A DNA stretch of 64,000 bases from Myoxocephalus aenaeus (GCA_038501785.1 JBAMJR010000100.1:2509501-2573500); one strand, 5' to 3'. Counted from the first letter of the stretch, positions 10,934 to 23,275 are shown. Made by a program: numbers and translations. Notes: generated by a model not told the origin, from the sequence alone.

Positions 10934-11195
10934 CTGAGGAACGGCAACGTCCACTACATCTCGGATGCGGGCGTCGGCGGGAAGGTGGAGCGGACCGTGG
11001 GAGACGCGGTGCTGTCGGACGGCCTGTGGCACACGCTCCGGCTGGTCAAGAACGGCTCGGCCACGCTGCTCCTGGTGGACGTCGGCCACCCGAGGGTCAT
11101 CCAGCACGCCACGCAGGACTTCGGAGGGCTCGGCGTCGTGACCTTTTCCCTGGGAGGGATCCCACCGGGGCCTGCTCAGCAGAAAACTGCAGCAG
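10934..11195 (+). CDS. fat4: fat4 exon G: second half of laminin G domain 2
   Basis: The exon reads LRNGNVHYISDAGVGGKVER, then LSDGLWHTLRLVKNGSATLL, then HATQDFGGLGVVTFSLGG, and ends PPGPAQQKTAAG with the last Gly split across the junction. LSDGLWHTLRL is the laminin G strand that typically follows the ISDAG turn, and NGS is a possible N-glycosylation site. The donor is CAG|GTGAGG. The exon is strongly GC-rich, so antisense and shifted frames stay open across it; these are not genes. Confidence 0.96.
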
Positions 11196-13370
11196 GTGAG
11201 GCTCGGCGGGACAGGACGTCAGATATTGTGTGCACAGTGTTGTTACAATTCCTCAATGGTTCCTTCCATCCAAAACATAGTTTTACACTCGTCTTAAGAC
11301 TAGTTTAAAGAAAACAATCCAAAATAGACATTTTAAGTGTTTGTTTTACTACTTTGTCTTTTTGCATCTGTAGTTTTCTCCTAAATTCTCCAAAAGTTTC
11401 CATAAGATGATGCATCTTTTGCACATTTAAACATTTCAGAAAACTTCTCATACTTCAAAAACAATATCATATTTGTATGCGTAATCAAGTGGGGAAGTTT
11501 CATGGTGATATCTATTTTTATATTTTTTACCCTCTTCACCTTTATAGTGTCTTCAAAATGTATGTCATTTTCAAAACATATCTTTGAAAGGCTGTTTTCT
11601 CTAAATTATCAAACTTGCCATCTTAATTTCTAGGAACATTCTGAAGGTTTTTACTGAGAGGTTTGTTCATATATCATTCGAAGCATTCATTTTAATCGAA
11701 CAATCATGCTGGAAATGGATTTTCTTATTGCTGTTGACATACAGTATTTTGTGATTCATGGAGCGATACAGGGAGTAGTCCAAGATATCCAAATTAGCAC
11801 TTATTTATTAAGATTATGCCTCATTTATAGATTTAAACATCAAATTGTTTCACAAAACTGAATTGTCTTAATGTAAGTAATCAACTGGGGAAGTTTTACC
11901 GTAGTTTAAAGGAGCTGCTCGCCCAGCTAGTAGAGTTTAATAGATAGCTTTAGTGTCCCATGATGATCTAAATACTGTCCCCGTTCAAGAACACATTTCA
12001 AATGTTTTGACAACAAATTTGTCATTTTTTTTAATCTAAAATTCACAGTTTAGATAAAGTCCCCTCCAAAAGTAACGGCGGCGGTCAAACCCCTCGTCGA
12101 ATGTACATTTTATTTACGCTAATGTGTGTGAATGCACATGTGTATTTACGTGCTGTGTAAGCTGTCCTCACTAGAGCGCCGTGTGAGCTTTCACAAATTG
12201 GCGATTGACCAAGAAACTCGCCGACTCTTTGCCTTCTGTAAATAACTAATGCAGCAGCACATGTTAAGGAAACCACTTGCATACTCTAAGTGTGTGCACA
12301 TGCACGTACTGGTCTTGTGTGTGACAGAACGCTCCAGTACAAACCACCTTTTTCCCCCCCAAATGAATTAATAGCCCGCTGCTCAAACTGCTGACCATAT
12401 TTGGTGGTCGGCCAACTAAACTCCTGGCCTGAAATGTGCTTCTATTTGCCGCTGCTCAGATTGACCTGCTATGAATTTACATTACTTAAATAAATATTCC
12501 TTTATCAGAGCATCATTTATGCACAAAGTGACTAATGTTGATTTAATTCGACTTTGTCTTGGAACCGCCGTTGAGGACTTTTTGGTGTTTTTGTCCTATT
12601 TTCATGGACTCTCATCTTCGTCTAGACTTAAATCTCAGATCAGATGTCCTCGAGCATGAGCTGTTTGGAAAAGGTGAAAGAGGGGGGAGGTAATGCAACC
12701 CAGTACATTTGAGAACTTTAAGGGGAGGGGAAACTAACCTTACTATGCACTAATATGGTAAGAAATGAGCAAATTGAATTATTTGTGGACCCTTTTTTAC
12801 ACAAGGACCGGGGCATAAATAAAACAGGCTGTCTGTGAACCGACCTTCTGTTACGGACTCACTTTTCAAGAGCTAATGAAGAAGGCACAAATGGATTTAA
12901 TCTGCACGGGGATGAATTCAATAAAAGTCTATTTACATCGGTGAGGCAGCGCTGTTGGGCTACACGCGAAAGAGAGAAAATAGAATTAGACACATTCATT
13001 CAACCCAGATGTATGTCTTTAAGCCATAATGGCTCCGACGATGGATTCCCTGTTTGAAAAATATTAAATCAAGTCAAATTGGCCAGTGATAGATTTTTTT
13101 ACATTAATTGTTTGAGGAGTTCACTTCTTGTTTTGGTTCGTCCTAATCTTGAACCAATTTCCCGTCTAAACAAAGTAGCTTTCGCTCCGATTATTGCTCC
13201 AAGTTCCTGATATTTACAAGGAAGCGATCCAGTGTCGGCAGACATTTTGGAAAAATCAATCTGGTGGCAATCGGAAACGATTCTCCTCCAGGCCGCCGCG
13301 ATGTGCTTGTTAGCTGCTGATGGCTGCTTCTTGTTATCTAAACCAGTCTTTCTCTGCTGCTCATTTGCAG
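11196..13370 (+). other. fat4: fat4 last intron
   Basis: The 2.2-kb AT-rich intron has a normal donor and a TCATTTGCAG acceptor. No repeats of note or RNA genes were recognised. The final 138 bases are open in frame with the last exon and contain ATGs at 13232 and 13301 (see findings). Confidence 0.85.
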
Positions 13371-15283
13371 GGTTTGACGGCTGCCTGGCCTACGTGAAGT
13401 ACAACGGGGAGACCCTGCCGTATACCGGAGACCACAACCTCGTCACCTTGACCAAGACCAGTTCGTCCGTCAAGATCGGCTGCAGGGGTCCCAACCTGTG
13501 TGAGAGCGGCCCGTGCTGGGACGGCTTGATGTGCGTCAACCAGTGGTACGCGTACCAGTGCGTCCCGCCCGGCGACTGCGGCTCGAATCCCTGCCAGAAC
13601 CACGGCAGCTGTGTGCCGGACCCCCGCTCGGGCTTCACCTGCGTCTGCTCCGAGTTCTACACGGGGAAGAGTTGCGAGACCTTGGTGGCCTGTCTGGGCG
13701 TCCAGTGCCCTCAGGGCGACGTCTGCAAGTCGTCCAACAACGGCGGGTTCGTCTGCAGCTCGAGTCCCACGGCGGAGACGATGGTCCTCCCCATCTGGGC
13801 GGTGCCCGCTATCGTTGGCAGCTGCGCCACGGTCCTCGCCCTGGTGGTGCTCAGCCTGATCCTGTGCAACCACTGCAAGGGTCGCAACAGGACCAAAGTG
13901 CCAAAGGAACCCAAGGAGAAGAAACCCAAGGAGAAGAAAAAGAAGAAGAAAAAAGGCAGCGAGAACGTAGCGTTCGACGACCCGGACAACATCCCGCCGT
14001 ACGGAGATGACATGACGGTGCGGAAACAACCGGAAGGGAACCCCAAGCCGGACATCATTGAGAGGGAGAACCCTTATCTGATCTACGACGAAACGGACAT
14101 CCCCCACAACAACGAGACCGTCCCCAGTGCCCCCTGCGCCCCCTGCAACGGCCCGGAGGCCGATATCGAACACTACGACATAGACAACGCCAGCAGCATC
14201 GCCCCCTCAGATGCGGACATCATCCAACACTACAAGCAGTTCCGCAGCCACACGCCCAAGTTCTCCATCCAGAGACACAGCCCGCTGGGCTTCGCCAGAC
14301 AGTCCCCGCTACCGCTCGGAGCGACGAGCTACAACTACCAGCCTCAGTACACCCAGGCGTTGAGGTCCACCCCGCTCAGCCACTCCCACTCAGCGTGCCC
14401 GACCCCGAACCCTCTCTCCAGACACTCCCCCGCCCCGTTCACCAAGCCGTCCTCCTTCTACCGGAACACTCCAACCAGAGAGCTCAACCTGGCTCGCCGC
14501 GAGGGCAGCCCGCTGGACATGCACAGCGACATGTGCCAGCCGCCGCCGCCCATGTTCAACTACGCCACCCGGCTGGGGAGGCGCAGCAAGAGTCCGCAGA
14601 CCATGGCCGGCCACGGCCACGCGTCCAGGCCGGGCAGTCGGCTCAAGCAGCCGATCGAGCAGATCCCCCTGGAGACGGGGCCTCCCGTGGGGCTGTCCAT
14701 CGAGGAAGTGGAGCGGCTGAACACGCCGCGACCGCGCAACCCCAGCATCTGCAGCGCCGACCACGGGCGCTCCAGCTCGGAGGAGGACTGCCGCCGGCCG
14801 CTGTCGAGGGTCCGCAACCCCGCCGACGGCATCCCGGCCCCGGAGTCCTCTTCCGAGAGCGACTCGCACGACTCCTTCACCTGCTCGGAGATGGAGTACG
14901 ACCGGGACAAGCCGGTGTCGTACAGCTCCCGAGTTCCCAAGCTCTCGCAGGTCAACGAGTCGGACGCCGACGACGAGGACTACGGCGGGAGGCTCAAGCA
15001 GAGGCGGTACTCGAGTCGGAGGGCGGAGGGAGGGCCCGGCATTCCCCAGATGCCTCCCACGGAGCAGCACTACACCCTGCCCCACAAACTGGGCCAGCAA
15101 GCCCCCGGGGGCTTCAACTGGGACAATCTGTTGAACTGGGGTCCCGGCTTCGGACATTACGTAGACGTGTTCAAGGACTTAGCCTTGCTCCCCGAGAACG
15201 CCGCGGCAAATGACATTGAAATGAACAGTGGGGACGGATCGGTGACCATCCTGAACGAAGGGGAAGCGGAGCAATATGTATGA
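13371..15283 (+). CDS. fat4: fat4 last exon: end of laminin G 2, EGF, membrane helix, cytoplasmic tail
   Basis: This 1913-base exon completes a Gly codon and encodes 636 residues and TGA. GFDGCLAYVKY ends the second laminin G domain. A partial cysteine module (CESGPCW) is followed by a full EGF (13577-13678: CGSNPCQNHGSC to GKSCE) and another partial one. The membrane helix is at 13787-13867 (LPIWAVPAIVGSCATVLALV and on), followed by basic KEKKPKEKKKKKKKGSENV. The tail of about 471 residues has GSENVAFDDPDNIPPYGDD, PDIIERENPYLIYDETDIPH, RPRNPSICSADHGRSSSEED and FNWDNLLNWGPGFGHYVDVF, which are Fat4 hallmarks. It ends EQYV. The tail links Fat4 to polarity and Hippo-related partners. The frame upstream of 13371 is intronic. 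Confidence 0.98.
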
Positions 15284-16590
15284 GACTATTTATTACGATT
15301 TAATACGGTGATGTTCTTCATTTGAAGGAAACACACACAAAAAAAGGAAGACTGTATATTTCAAGAGAACATTGGACTACGTGGGGGGTTTTTTTCTTCA
15401 AAAATTAAAAGACGACTTTCAATGCAGTAAGGCAGAAAAAAAATGGCACCTGTAACACGACAGACTTTGTCATTAGCCACCTTGGAATAGTTTACCAGTC
15501 TCCTCTAGGTCCAAACTGTACAATCGTGCATTCATCTCTCCGAGGCCTCATTACAACGTATGCATTAACATTGAACGGCTCAAAAAAAAATGAGAAAAAA
15601 GGAAAATCCGTGTCTGAATTTAATTTAGTGACTGCAAAGCTCCATTCCTGTTATCTTGATCCAACTTATTTCTGTTTTTGTATTACCAGCACTGCCTCTC
15701 CTTTTCCTTTTAAAACACTTCTGTCGCATTCACAGCTGAGAGATGAGACGGGAGATAACATTAACACTCACGGAGAAAGAGAATTCCAACGCGGGGGCCG
15801 CCGAGCAGAAAGGAAACTCCCGGTCTCCGTCTTTTTAGGGGTCAATTTTTAATTCACTTAAAAAGGAAGCGTGTGCGTTTGATGTGACTTGCACCTGCGG
15901 GTGACGGGACTCTGCTCGCACGGTACGGTCCGACCCCGCCAACGTCCTGATCCCTTCTCCTCGTGTCTTTGCCCTGGTGCTGTTTTTTTTGTTTTGTTTC
16001 ACAGAAGACTGGTTTAACGCTCCAAGAGTGAGGATTAATCATGTCCCCTGCCTTACGGACATTTGAGGATTTCAATACAGGGGTGGTGGGGTTTCTGGGC
16101 TAAGTTTAGGAGGAGAGGAGTTATTTTTTTGGGGGGGGGGGGGGGTGTTAGTGTTGTTTGTCACAAATGTGCGTTTTCTGACCAGCCAATCGTTTAATGA
16201 TGTATGGATCCTGTAAACATGTCCCCAACTAAAAACACTATGAACTTGTGTACATTTTTTTTTTTTTTTTTAATTCATGAGAAATCATGGAGTCATTTGT
16301 TGTTGGTGTCTTTTGTCCATTATTTTTGACATGTATGGTTTCTACATTTTTTTTTTTTTTTTTTTTTTACTGTTTATTAACTTAAATTACTTAAGCTGTG
16401 TTTTTATGGATATTTTTCATATGCTGAAATGTATGTTCTTACTTTCGGGGAAAGTAAGATTGAAGACTTATTTTTTACATTTGTTACATACGTAACATCA
16501 GTATTTTCCACTTTTGATAAAACTATAACATGCCGTATGCTTTGTACCTGTAAAAAGCCAATAACAGAATAAAAAAAAAAGTATTTATTT
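15284..16590 (+). other. fat4: fat4 3' untranslated region
   Basis: AT-rich sequence follows the TGA and runs to the polyadenylation signal. It contains a GGG/GGGG cluster (16081-16099), a run of 15 G (16131-16145), long T-runs (about 16253-16271 and 16347-16369), and a UGUA (16543) close to the signal, as expected for the cleavage-factor element. The cleavage point, about 16585-16600, is inferred. Open frames inside are short and not conserved-looking. Confidence 0.85.
16568..16573 (+). terminator. fat4 polyadenylation signal AATAAA
   Basis: This is a canonical AATAAA, preceded by UGUA and followed by a T-rich stretch at 16610-16630. It is the only canonical hexamer I see between the stop codon and 16.6 kb. 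It defines the end of the gene. Confidence 0.85.
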
Positions 16591-16599
16591 AAAAAAAAC

Positions 16600-17631
16600 T
16601 GCTGCTTTAGGACCTTTTTATTTCTTTCCTGCGGAGGTCAGCAACTGATTTCGATGCAAATGATCACCTGCGAAGCTCAAATCATCAAATCATTTGGGCG
16701 GTGAGGTATTTTTCTATTCAAGGTTCTTTAAATGAAACCGTTTCTGAACAAAACATTTAAAAAGGCATTTCAGGGCCCGAATGAAACTGAGCCACCTCGC
16801 TCGCGGCCAAGCAAAACATGGAGTGGACTCTGCGACGCAAGGCCCAATATTGCTTTCAACAATTATTTACATCTGGCTTATTGAGCAGAACTGCTTTTTG
16901 TTTAGTTTTTTTATGTCAGAGCTCAATGATTCGGTATGCAACAATGCTTATCTCCTCCGTCATCGAGGGGGAGAGAGAAAAACGCAGGGAGCCGTGAACC
17001 CGGCGCGGAGTGACAGCCTTCGGGGTCCGGGTACATTACCGCGGGCTCTCGGCCCCGCGGAGAGGCCTGTTGACCGAGAGGCTGCACCACGCTGACGCCG
17101 GGATAATAATAACACTAACAATGATGATGAGAGCGCGGCCGGGTGGCGGGGCGAGTAAATAGGAGATGGATTCAAATAAACCATCACAGCATCTCCTCTG
17201 CAGAGCAAACCCCCTCACACACACACACACACACACACACCTCCTCCCTGTAGGTGAGCAGCAGATGCTTGTATCACAGAGGGCACATTGTTCTACACTA
17301 TGGTGGGATGTAAAACACTCACGAGGACTGACATGAATCTGTCTTCCACGACTTTCTTTTGCGGGCAGGTTGGTGTTTCTCTTTTTTCTTTTCCCCCCCC
17401 CTACAAGTGCTGTTTTTGGATGTTATCCAGATGGCTGCTGGACTTTGCCGAATGGCAGAGGAGCTTATGATGTGTTTAAGGATTAATTGCAGTATTTATC
17501 CAGGGTGTGAACATTGCACGTTACATTACAGGACATGGACCCCTCAGAAGAAGAAAAAAGAATACAGCGTTTGTTATTCCTGTCGACTCAAACGGTGCCT
17601 ATTTGTGAGTAATGACTCCAGAAACTGCAGT

Positions 17632-17664
<33 letters not shown>

Positions 17665-19320
17665 TTGCAGTGAAGTCATCGCGTGTGTGCTTCAAATTTG
17701 TTTTTTCTGCATTCATCTTGATTGAAGGTGCAAAAAGAGCCGGCGTTCGATTTTCCCATGCAGCTCCCACGGCGTTTGCTTTTTCTTTTTTTATTCTTTT
17801 TTTTTTTTGAGTGCACAAATGTCATCAAAACATAATTCCCATTAAGACGATTTCCATGTTTACTCGAGAGTTTTCCCCAGTATTTATAAAAGGATGTGGC
17901 ACTGAGCTGCGAGTGACTTCCTTAAAACAACGAGTCCCCCCCCCCTCCTCCTCCTCCTCCTGAAAAAAAGAGTAAAAAATCCTCCTGGAAGCTTGTTTAT
18001 GAAGATTGATTATTCTGAGCTTCAGACTCCTCAGACGGCTGCAGCTCCTCTCCGAGTTTCTCTTAAATGACTCATAATTAAAAGCACGTTCACTGCTGGA
18101 ACAAAGAGAATGTCTCACTCTTGCAATGATTTGTTGGCGTGAAGAGACTTTTGATGTGAATGATGTGCAAGTTATAAAAACATGCAGTGAGCGTGAGCTC
18201 CACCAACCTTTTAACAAATCATTGGAAGATCCAGATATGCCATACAAACAGCTCCGTGCTTCATCACGGCACGTTCAATTGTTTTACCGTATTTGTGTGT
18301 GAGATAAAAAAAAAAAGGAGCAAATCAAAACATGGAACTCTCCGATGTGATTGTTTCCTTGGATTTTGTGTTATTGCAGAAACGCCACTTTTAGGATTCA
18401 TTGAAGAGTGAATGCAATCGGCAGAGTCACATGACTTGAAGAAGGACCGCAGAGTTCTAGTGAGGACGTTTAGTCGTATCAATTAGACTCTTGTTCGCGA
18501 CCGTGAAAGCTTTTGTTGACCACAGACTTTATTTCAGACGACAATCTAACGAAACGTTGAGATGAAGGAACCAGAAGTGCAAAAAATGCTGACTCATTCC
18601 TGGGTTTTAGGACTCAATCCTGCAGCACTCTTATCTGCGGTTGCCATTTAAAAAACTCAATAAAGTCAAAACTCTCCACTAAACACATGGACCACTTGCT
18701 AATGTCCCTCAGAGCGCTGGCATCTAGAGAGTCGATCTGTTTCGGTTGCTTTCTCACTCTTTGCTGGTTGATGTCATCGGCAAAGCTCAAGCTGTTGTTG
18801 CACTTCCACCGACCTTCCGTTGCCAAACTGTGTGAACACACTTAAAAAAAGCTTTCCTAAAAGGTCTCTTTTGCATTAAAAGCTTGCCTATTTCAGCTTT
18901 ACAAAATAAAAATAAAGTAATCTTGTATCTTCCGAGCCTCTTAACGACAGTCAACTAGCAGCTTTAATTAAGGCCACAGTGTCCCTACACACGTGCCTTG
19001 CTGTACTCCTGCCAATCATTGAAACTAAATGGTCAGTGTCACTTTTCCAGAGGTCAGGGGTCACGGGATCCACACCTCTAGCACATGCTCAGCTCCCACC
19101 GGACCGATCTCCCGGTGAACCAACATCAACGCGCTCCGCAAAATGATCTTAGCTCTCGCTCTCTCCGCTTCTTCCAACATCTGCATCAAAGCTGCTGGTC
19201 TCGTCTCCGCTAAGTGCTCCTCAATGCTGTGTGTACCGCAGCCAGCCGATGCCTTTCAACACACATGAAAGCTCCAAGCGGGTCGGAAACCGTTGGGAAA
19301 AATGAAGGAGAGAAAGATAG

Positions 19321-19351
<31 letters not shown>

Positions 19352-19740
19352 AGGAAGTCGATGGCGGCCCCATCTTTGGGAAAAGCGTCTTTCCTTTCGT
19401 CTTTGATTATGAAACTGCGTGTTTTTTTTCTTTCTTCCAGCATCGAGGGGGTTGGTTTCAGCGGGGCGGTGGTTCAGCCACCAGCGTGAGGACATTTATA
19501 GAAGTGCACGGCGGACGCTAAACAGACAGCACCGTCGTTCTCTCCGACTGGCTTCGCAGGGGCAGCACATCTGTTCCTTATCCCATGTGTGACATTCTGC
19601 TGCATCAGCCATTTCAAAGTTTTGTTTACTAATTCAAGCGGCTGGTTAAGAGAGAGGATTCTCCAAGTTGGTCCCACTGGTTTCTTTTGCTTCTGACGAA
19701 GCAGATGTGGCTTCAACGTGGTAACAACCTGTCAATCACA
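16600..19740. other. Intergenic sequence downstream of fat4, no gene seen
   Basis: It contains CA/GT microsatellites at about 17217-17241, 17632-17661 and 19325-19351, a short C-run with CTC repeats at 17938-17960, and T-runs. The open frames here are short, run through the simple repeats and resemble no family I know. GGCGTTCGATTTTCCC at about 17743 looks like a lone B-box but has no tRNA fold around it. Confidence 0.7.
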
Positions 19741-19759
19741 AGGTGGCCAGGGTAGAGCG

Positions 19760-20075
19760 GCTCCTCAAAGTCAAAGTCAGTTTTATTGTCACTTCTTCCA
19801 TATTGTGCAAACATACAGAAGACCTGACATTTTGTTTCTCTACTGTCTGAAAATAAAGTGAATAGTGCAACATTTAGAAAAAAAAAAAGTAAAAAATAGA
19901 CAACATATAACATATAAACATATAAACTAGACAACATATAACATATAACCAACATATAAACATATAAACTAGACAACATAGCATAAACAGCATATAAACA
20001 TAGTGCAGAAACATAAAGTGAATAGTGCACCAGTTAAGAAAAAGTAAAAATAGACAACATATAACATAAACAACT
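19760..20075 (-). repeat. LINE-like 3' tail with AT-rich tandem units
   Basis: Read on the minus strand the segment ends GTGACAATAAAACTGACTTT followed by GACTTTGAGGAG, a tail I recognise from teleost retroelements. Beside it (about 19895-20070) are tandem copies of ACAACATATAACATATAAAC-type units. No coding part remains. The class is not certain. Confidence 0.55.
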
Positions 20076-20190
20076 CCTCCTTTATGGTCTGTTTAAATGA
20101 CTTTAAATGGAACATAAACTAGAAACTAGAGATTGAGACCATAAACTCATGTTTACAATGTTTACTGAGGGAATAAATCGTTTTCGTTTA

Positions 20191-20524
20191 GACTTCTATA
20201 CAACCAGAGGAGTCGCCCCCTGGTGGTCAGTAGAGAGAATGCAGCTTTAACACATGAATCATAGACTTCTATACAAGCAGAGGAGTCACCCCCTGGTGGT
20301 CAGTAGAGAGAATGCAGCGTTAACACATGAATCATAGACTTCTATACAACCAGAGGAGTCGCCCCCTGGTGGTCAGTAGAGAGAATGCAGCGTTAACACA
20401 TGAAGCATAGACTTCTATACAAGCAGAGGAGTCGCCCCCTGGTGGTCAGTAGAGAGAATGCAGCGTTAACACATGAAGCATATACTTCTATACAACCAGA
20501 GGAGTCACCCCCTGGTGGTCAGTA
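20191..20524 (+). repeat. 73-bp tandem array, five units, each with a CTCF-like motif
   Basis: The unit runs GACTTCTATACAA(C/G)CAGAGG, then AGTC(G/A)CCCCCTGGTGGTC, then AGTAGAGAGAATGCAG and TTAACACATGAA. The key motif starts at 20212, 20285, 20358, 20431 and 20504, exactly 73 bases apart. The last unit continues into GGTTTAAGGCACTTC and CCACTTTTCAGAACC, which I recognise as the rest of a dispersed teleost repeat. The array is therefore an internal tandem expansion of that repeat. On the minus strand each unit reads GACCACCAGGGGG(C/T)GAC, close to the vertebrate CTCF core. Confidence 0.85.
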
Positions 20525-20579
20525 GAAACAACGTAGGTTTAAGGCACTTCAGCTTTGGCTCCACTTTTCAGAACCGCAG

Positions 20580-23165
20580 GTTGCTCTTCTTAATAGCCCA
20601 CTGTAGGACCCACCAAGGATTTAGAAGCTAAGCATGCTAATTGTTTGCTAACATGTTCCTAATTTCAACGTTGTATAGTGATACTGAATGTCGAGTTTAC
20701 AGCTTCTTCCACTTCACCCAAGTGGTCAACAAAATAATGAACGATGCTTTAAATGCATCGTTTCATTTTCAACAAACTCAGGTTGTATCAGGTTGGAACA
20801 CAAATTGGGATATATAATTACTTCTGGATTAATATTTTTCAAACTAAACCAGTTAAATTAGGTCCTCTTTGTTCAACAAAGATGATGATGATGTTTCTTC
20901 ATCACATTCCTCTTAACCTGACTATAATCCCTCTGTTCCCTCTCTCCTGTCACTTTGAACCCTGCTATTCCTCACCTGGCCACTAGTTGTCCTCAGTGTG
21001 CTGTGTTTCCTGCTTAAGTCACCTGTCTGCACACCTGCTCTCAGCCTCTGTCTATAGAAGCACTCCTCAACTAGCCGTCGCTGCTTTGCTGGTCTTTTTC
21101 TTTCTCTGTATGATCGCTTGCCTGTTTTTATTTGTACCTTATTTTTAACCATGTGAAACATTGGGTCTCTACTTCATTCAAGTCCTCGTTACTGAGTTTA
21201 GTTTCCTGAATCATCGTCTCTGATATCCGATGTGTGGGAAGACTTTTATTTTTATTTTTTGCATTTGAATTCCACTCGTATCGAGGCTTTTAAACTCTGC
21301 GGCTGCAGGTCTTTAATCACTCCAGAACTCCATCCAACCGTCTTCAGGAGGGTTCTGGTACGTATCATTCATGATCCGTGGCTTACACACGAAAAACATT
21401 GCATAAATGATGGTCAACAAGCAAATCACACAGGCGGGGCCAAAACCCCAAGACCAGAATACAACATAACACACACACAGAAGGCTCCATGTGGCCAAAT
21501 ACTCCTTGTGTGGGTGGACTGGCTGTCTAAATGTTGACCGATCCTCCGGCCACTTTAAAGGCCTCGGCCGCGGTTTTATGGAGAAAAATAAAAAAGGGCG
21601 TGTTTCTACAACGTGTATAAAACTTGTAAGCAATCATGTGAAAAGATTTTAAGCTACAGGGTTGAATAATTGCGAATACAGCGCAAGATATTGCAATCAT
21701 GATTAGTCCAGATTGGCCTTTGATTGAGGAAGTGGATTATTTAATTGCACCTCTGCAACTTGCATCAACATCTCGACTACTTTCAACTGCAGCGGTGACT
21801 CAGGAAATGAATTTAAACGCTTCAATATTGCAATAAACCCCTTTTAACAGTTTTGCAAAACAAGGACGCAGTTTTTGGTAACACAAGTACGATGGAGTGC
21901 AGTCGCGGCTCGTCAGGCCATGCAGGGACACTGACCACCAAGGATCACCGACGCAAGCTAATCACGCCGCCGCTCCAGATTAGCGTGCCGTCAGTGAGTG
22001 GCCCAGCAATCAGGGACCCGGTCTGTATCGAAGGGGAGAAGTCTAGGGTGCAACGTCTTCAGAGGCTCCCAGCTACGCTACCTGTGGGTTTGGACTCACA
22101 GCTAACGGTTTAACGAGGTACCGTTAGCTGGTGACTCGGAGGGACGGCAACATGAACGTGTCCTTCCTGAAAGCCGTCAATCAATTTGTTTAAATCTGTG
22201 TTTGTTATCTACCGACTATCTACACAAGTTACTACAAGCAGGGTGTGTGAGGCTGAACGTCACCAGTTAAACCGAAACACCCGCCGCTCCGTCTGAATTC
22301 TGTCCACTGTTGGAATATCGAGTTCGGACAACCCGACATTTCGATGCCGTCAACAGTTTTTTCATTCAACGGCCAAAACGTACCACACACACACACACAC
22401 ACACACATTTTTGATGACTTTGGCCATAAAAGTGTCTATTCTGTAACTTTTCATGACACCAAATGACCTCAGTGCCTTCTTATCCTCCGTGATTAACTGT
22501 ATTTCTCTACATTAAAGGATTTATTTTGTATTTATTTCCTGTGGATTTCCGCAGCTTATGGTAGACTTTTGCAGTCAGGACAGTAGCATGCCTTTTCTTT
22601 GTTGTTGTGCTGACTTAGGGAGAAGATGACTGAAGAGCTGAAAACAATGCTGGTTCACGCTGCCAAGGTCTTACTTCAGCATTACAAACATCCGCGATCG
22701 GACGGAGGGAGCTTGTTGCCAAACCACAATCAGAGGAGCGTCAGCAGGAGAAGGAGAACGAGGTTTTTTTCTTCTCTTTTGCACATGCAGTGATGTAGCG
22801 CGGGGATACCTCACCTCGGATTTAGCTCTTATCAAAACAATTCAACTGTCATGTCACACACACACACACTCTAAACAGGAATTTGTGGATTGCTTGCATG
22901 TGTGCAGCTAATACGTTTCCTCTCAAAGTTTAACTCTGTCCAGAATTATTTTCTGTTCTTTGCTTGATTTGTTTATAACCAGGTAATTAGAAGGTCATTT
23001 GTTGCACTTTTTTTTTTTTTTTTTCAATGCAGCTTTACGGATGATAAACCCGAGAATTTATAGGTCTTGTGTCGAGCGTTACAACTTGTTTTTGTGTTAT
23101 TGGCGGTTATGCGAGGAGGATTTCCCCTCAGGGACAGACAATAAAGATGAATGAATTCGAGAGCA
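20580..23165. other. Intergenic sequence, no gene seen
   Basis: Mostly unique-looking DNA. A (CA)n microsatellite lies at 22382-22406, a short CA run at 22857-22869 and a T-run at 23007-23024. At 23118-23152 GATTTCCCCTCAGGGACAGA followed by CAATAAAG looks like a worn retroelement tail. No coding frame looks real. Confidence 0.65.
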
Positions 23166-23169
23166 TCCG

Positions 23170-23275
23170 ATATACAATCAGACTTCTTTTTTGCAACTGG
23201 AGGAGTCGCCCCCTGCTGGTCAGTAGAGAGAATGTACGTTTTTAACACTTCTGCATCGCCGCCTGCTTCAAACTG
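23170..23275 (+). repeat. Single diverged copy of the CTCF-motif repeat
   Basis: CAGACTTC, then GGAGTCGCCCCCTGCTGGTC, then AGTAGAGAGAATGTA match the unit of the 20.2-20.5 kb array, and the following TTAACACTTCTGCATC matches the body of the same dispersed repeat. The motif (23205-23223) is on the same strand as in the array. Confidence 0.75.

Noticed and set aside
13361..14173. 270-codon minus-strand frame across the last fat4 exon
   Set aside because: It is a shadow frame caused by high GC at third positions. Its sequence is low-complexity and the sense frame matches fat4.
14390..15213. Long frames on both strands (255 and 272 codons) over the tail exon
   Set aside because: They have the same cause: the true frame is the fat4 tail, and the shadows are Pro/Arg-rich without domains.
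93..15283. Identification as FAT1 or FAT3 rather than FAT4
   Set aside because: The order EGF, laminin G, EGF, laminin G, EGF and the tail blocks GSENVAFDDPDN and NWDNLLNWGPGFG fit FAT4. FAT1 and FAT3 tails, as I recall, are different.
17588..17818. Minus-strand frame with ENRTPALFAPSIK
   Set aside because: It looks like an antisense reading of a tRNA- or SINE-like scrap, and no cloverleaf can be drawn.
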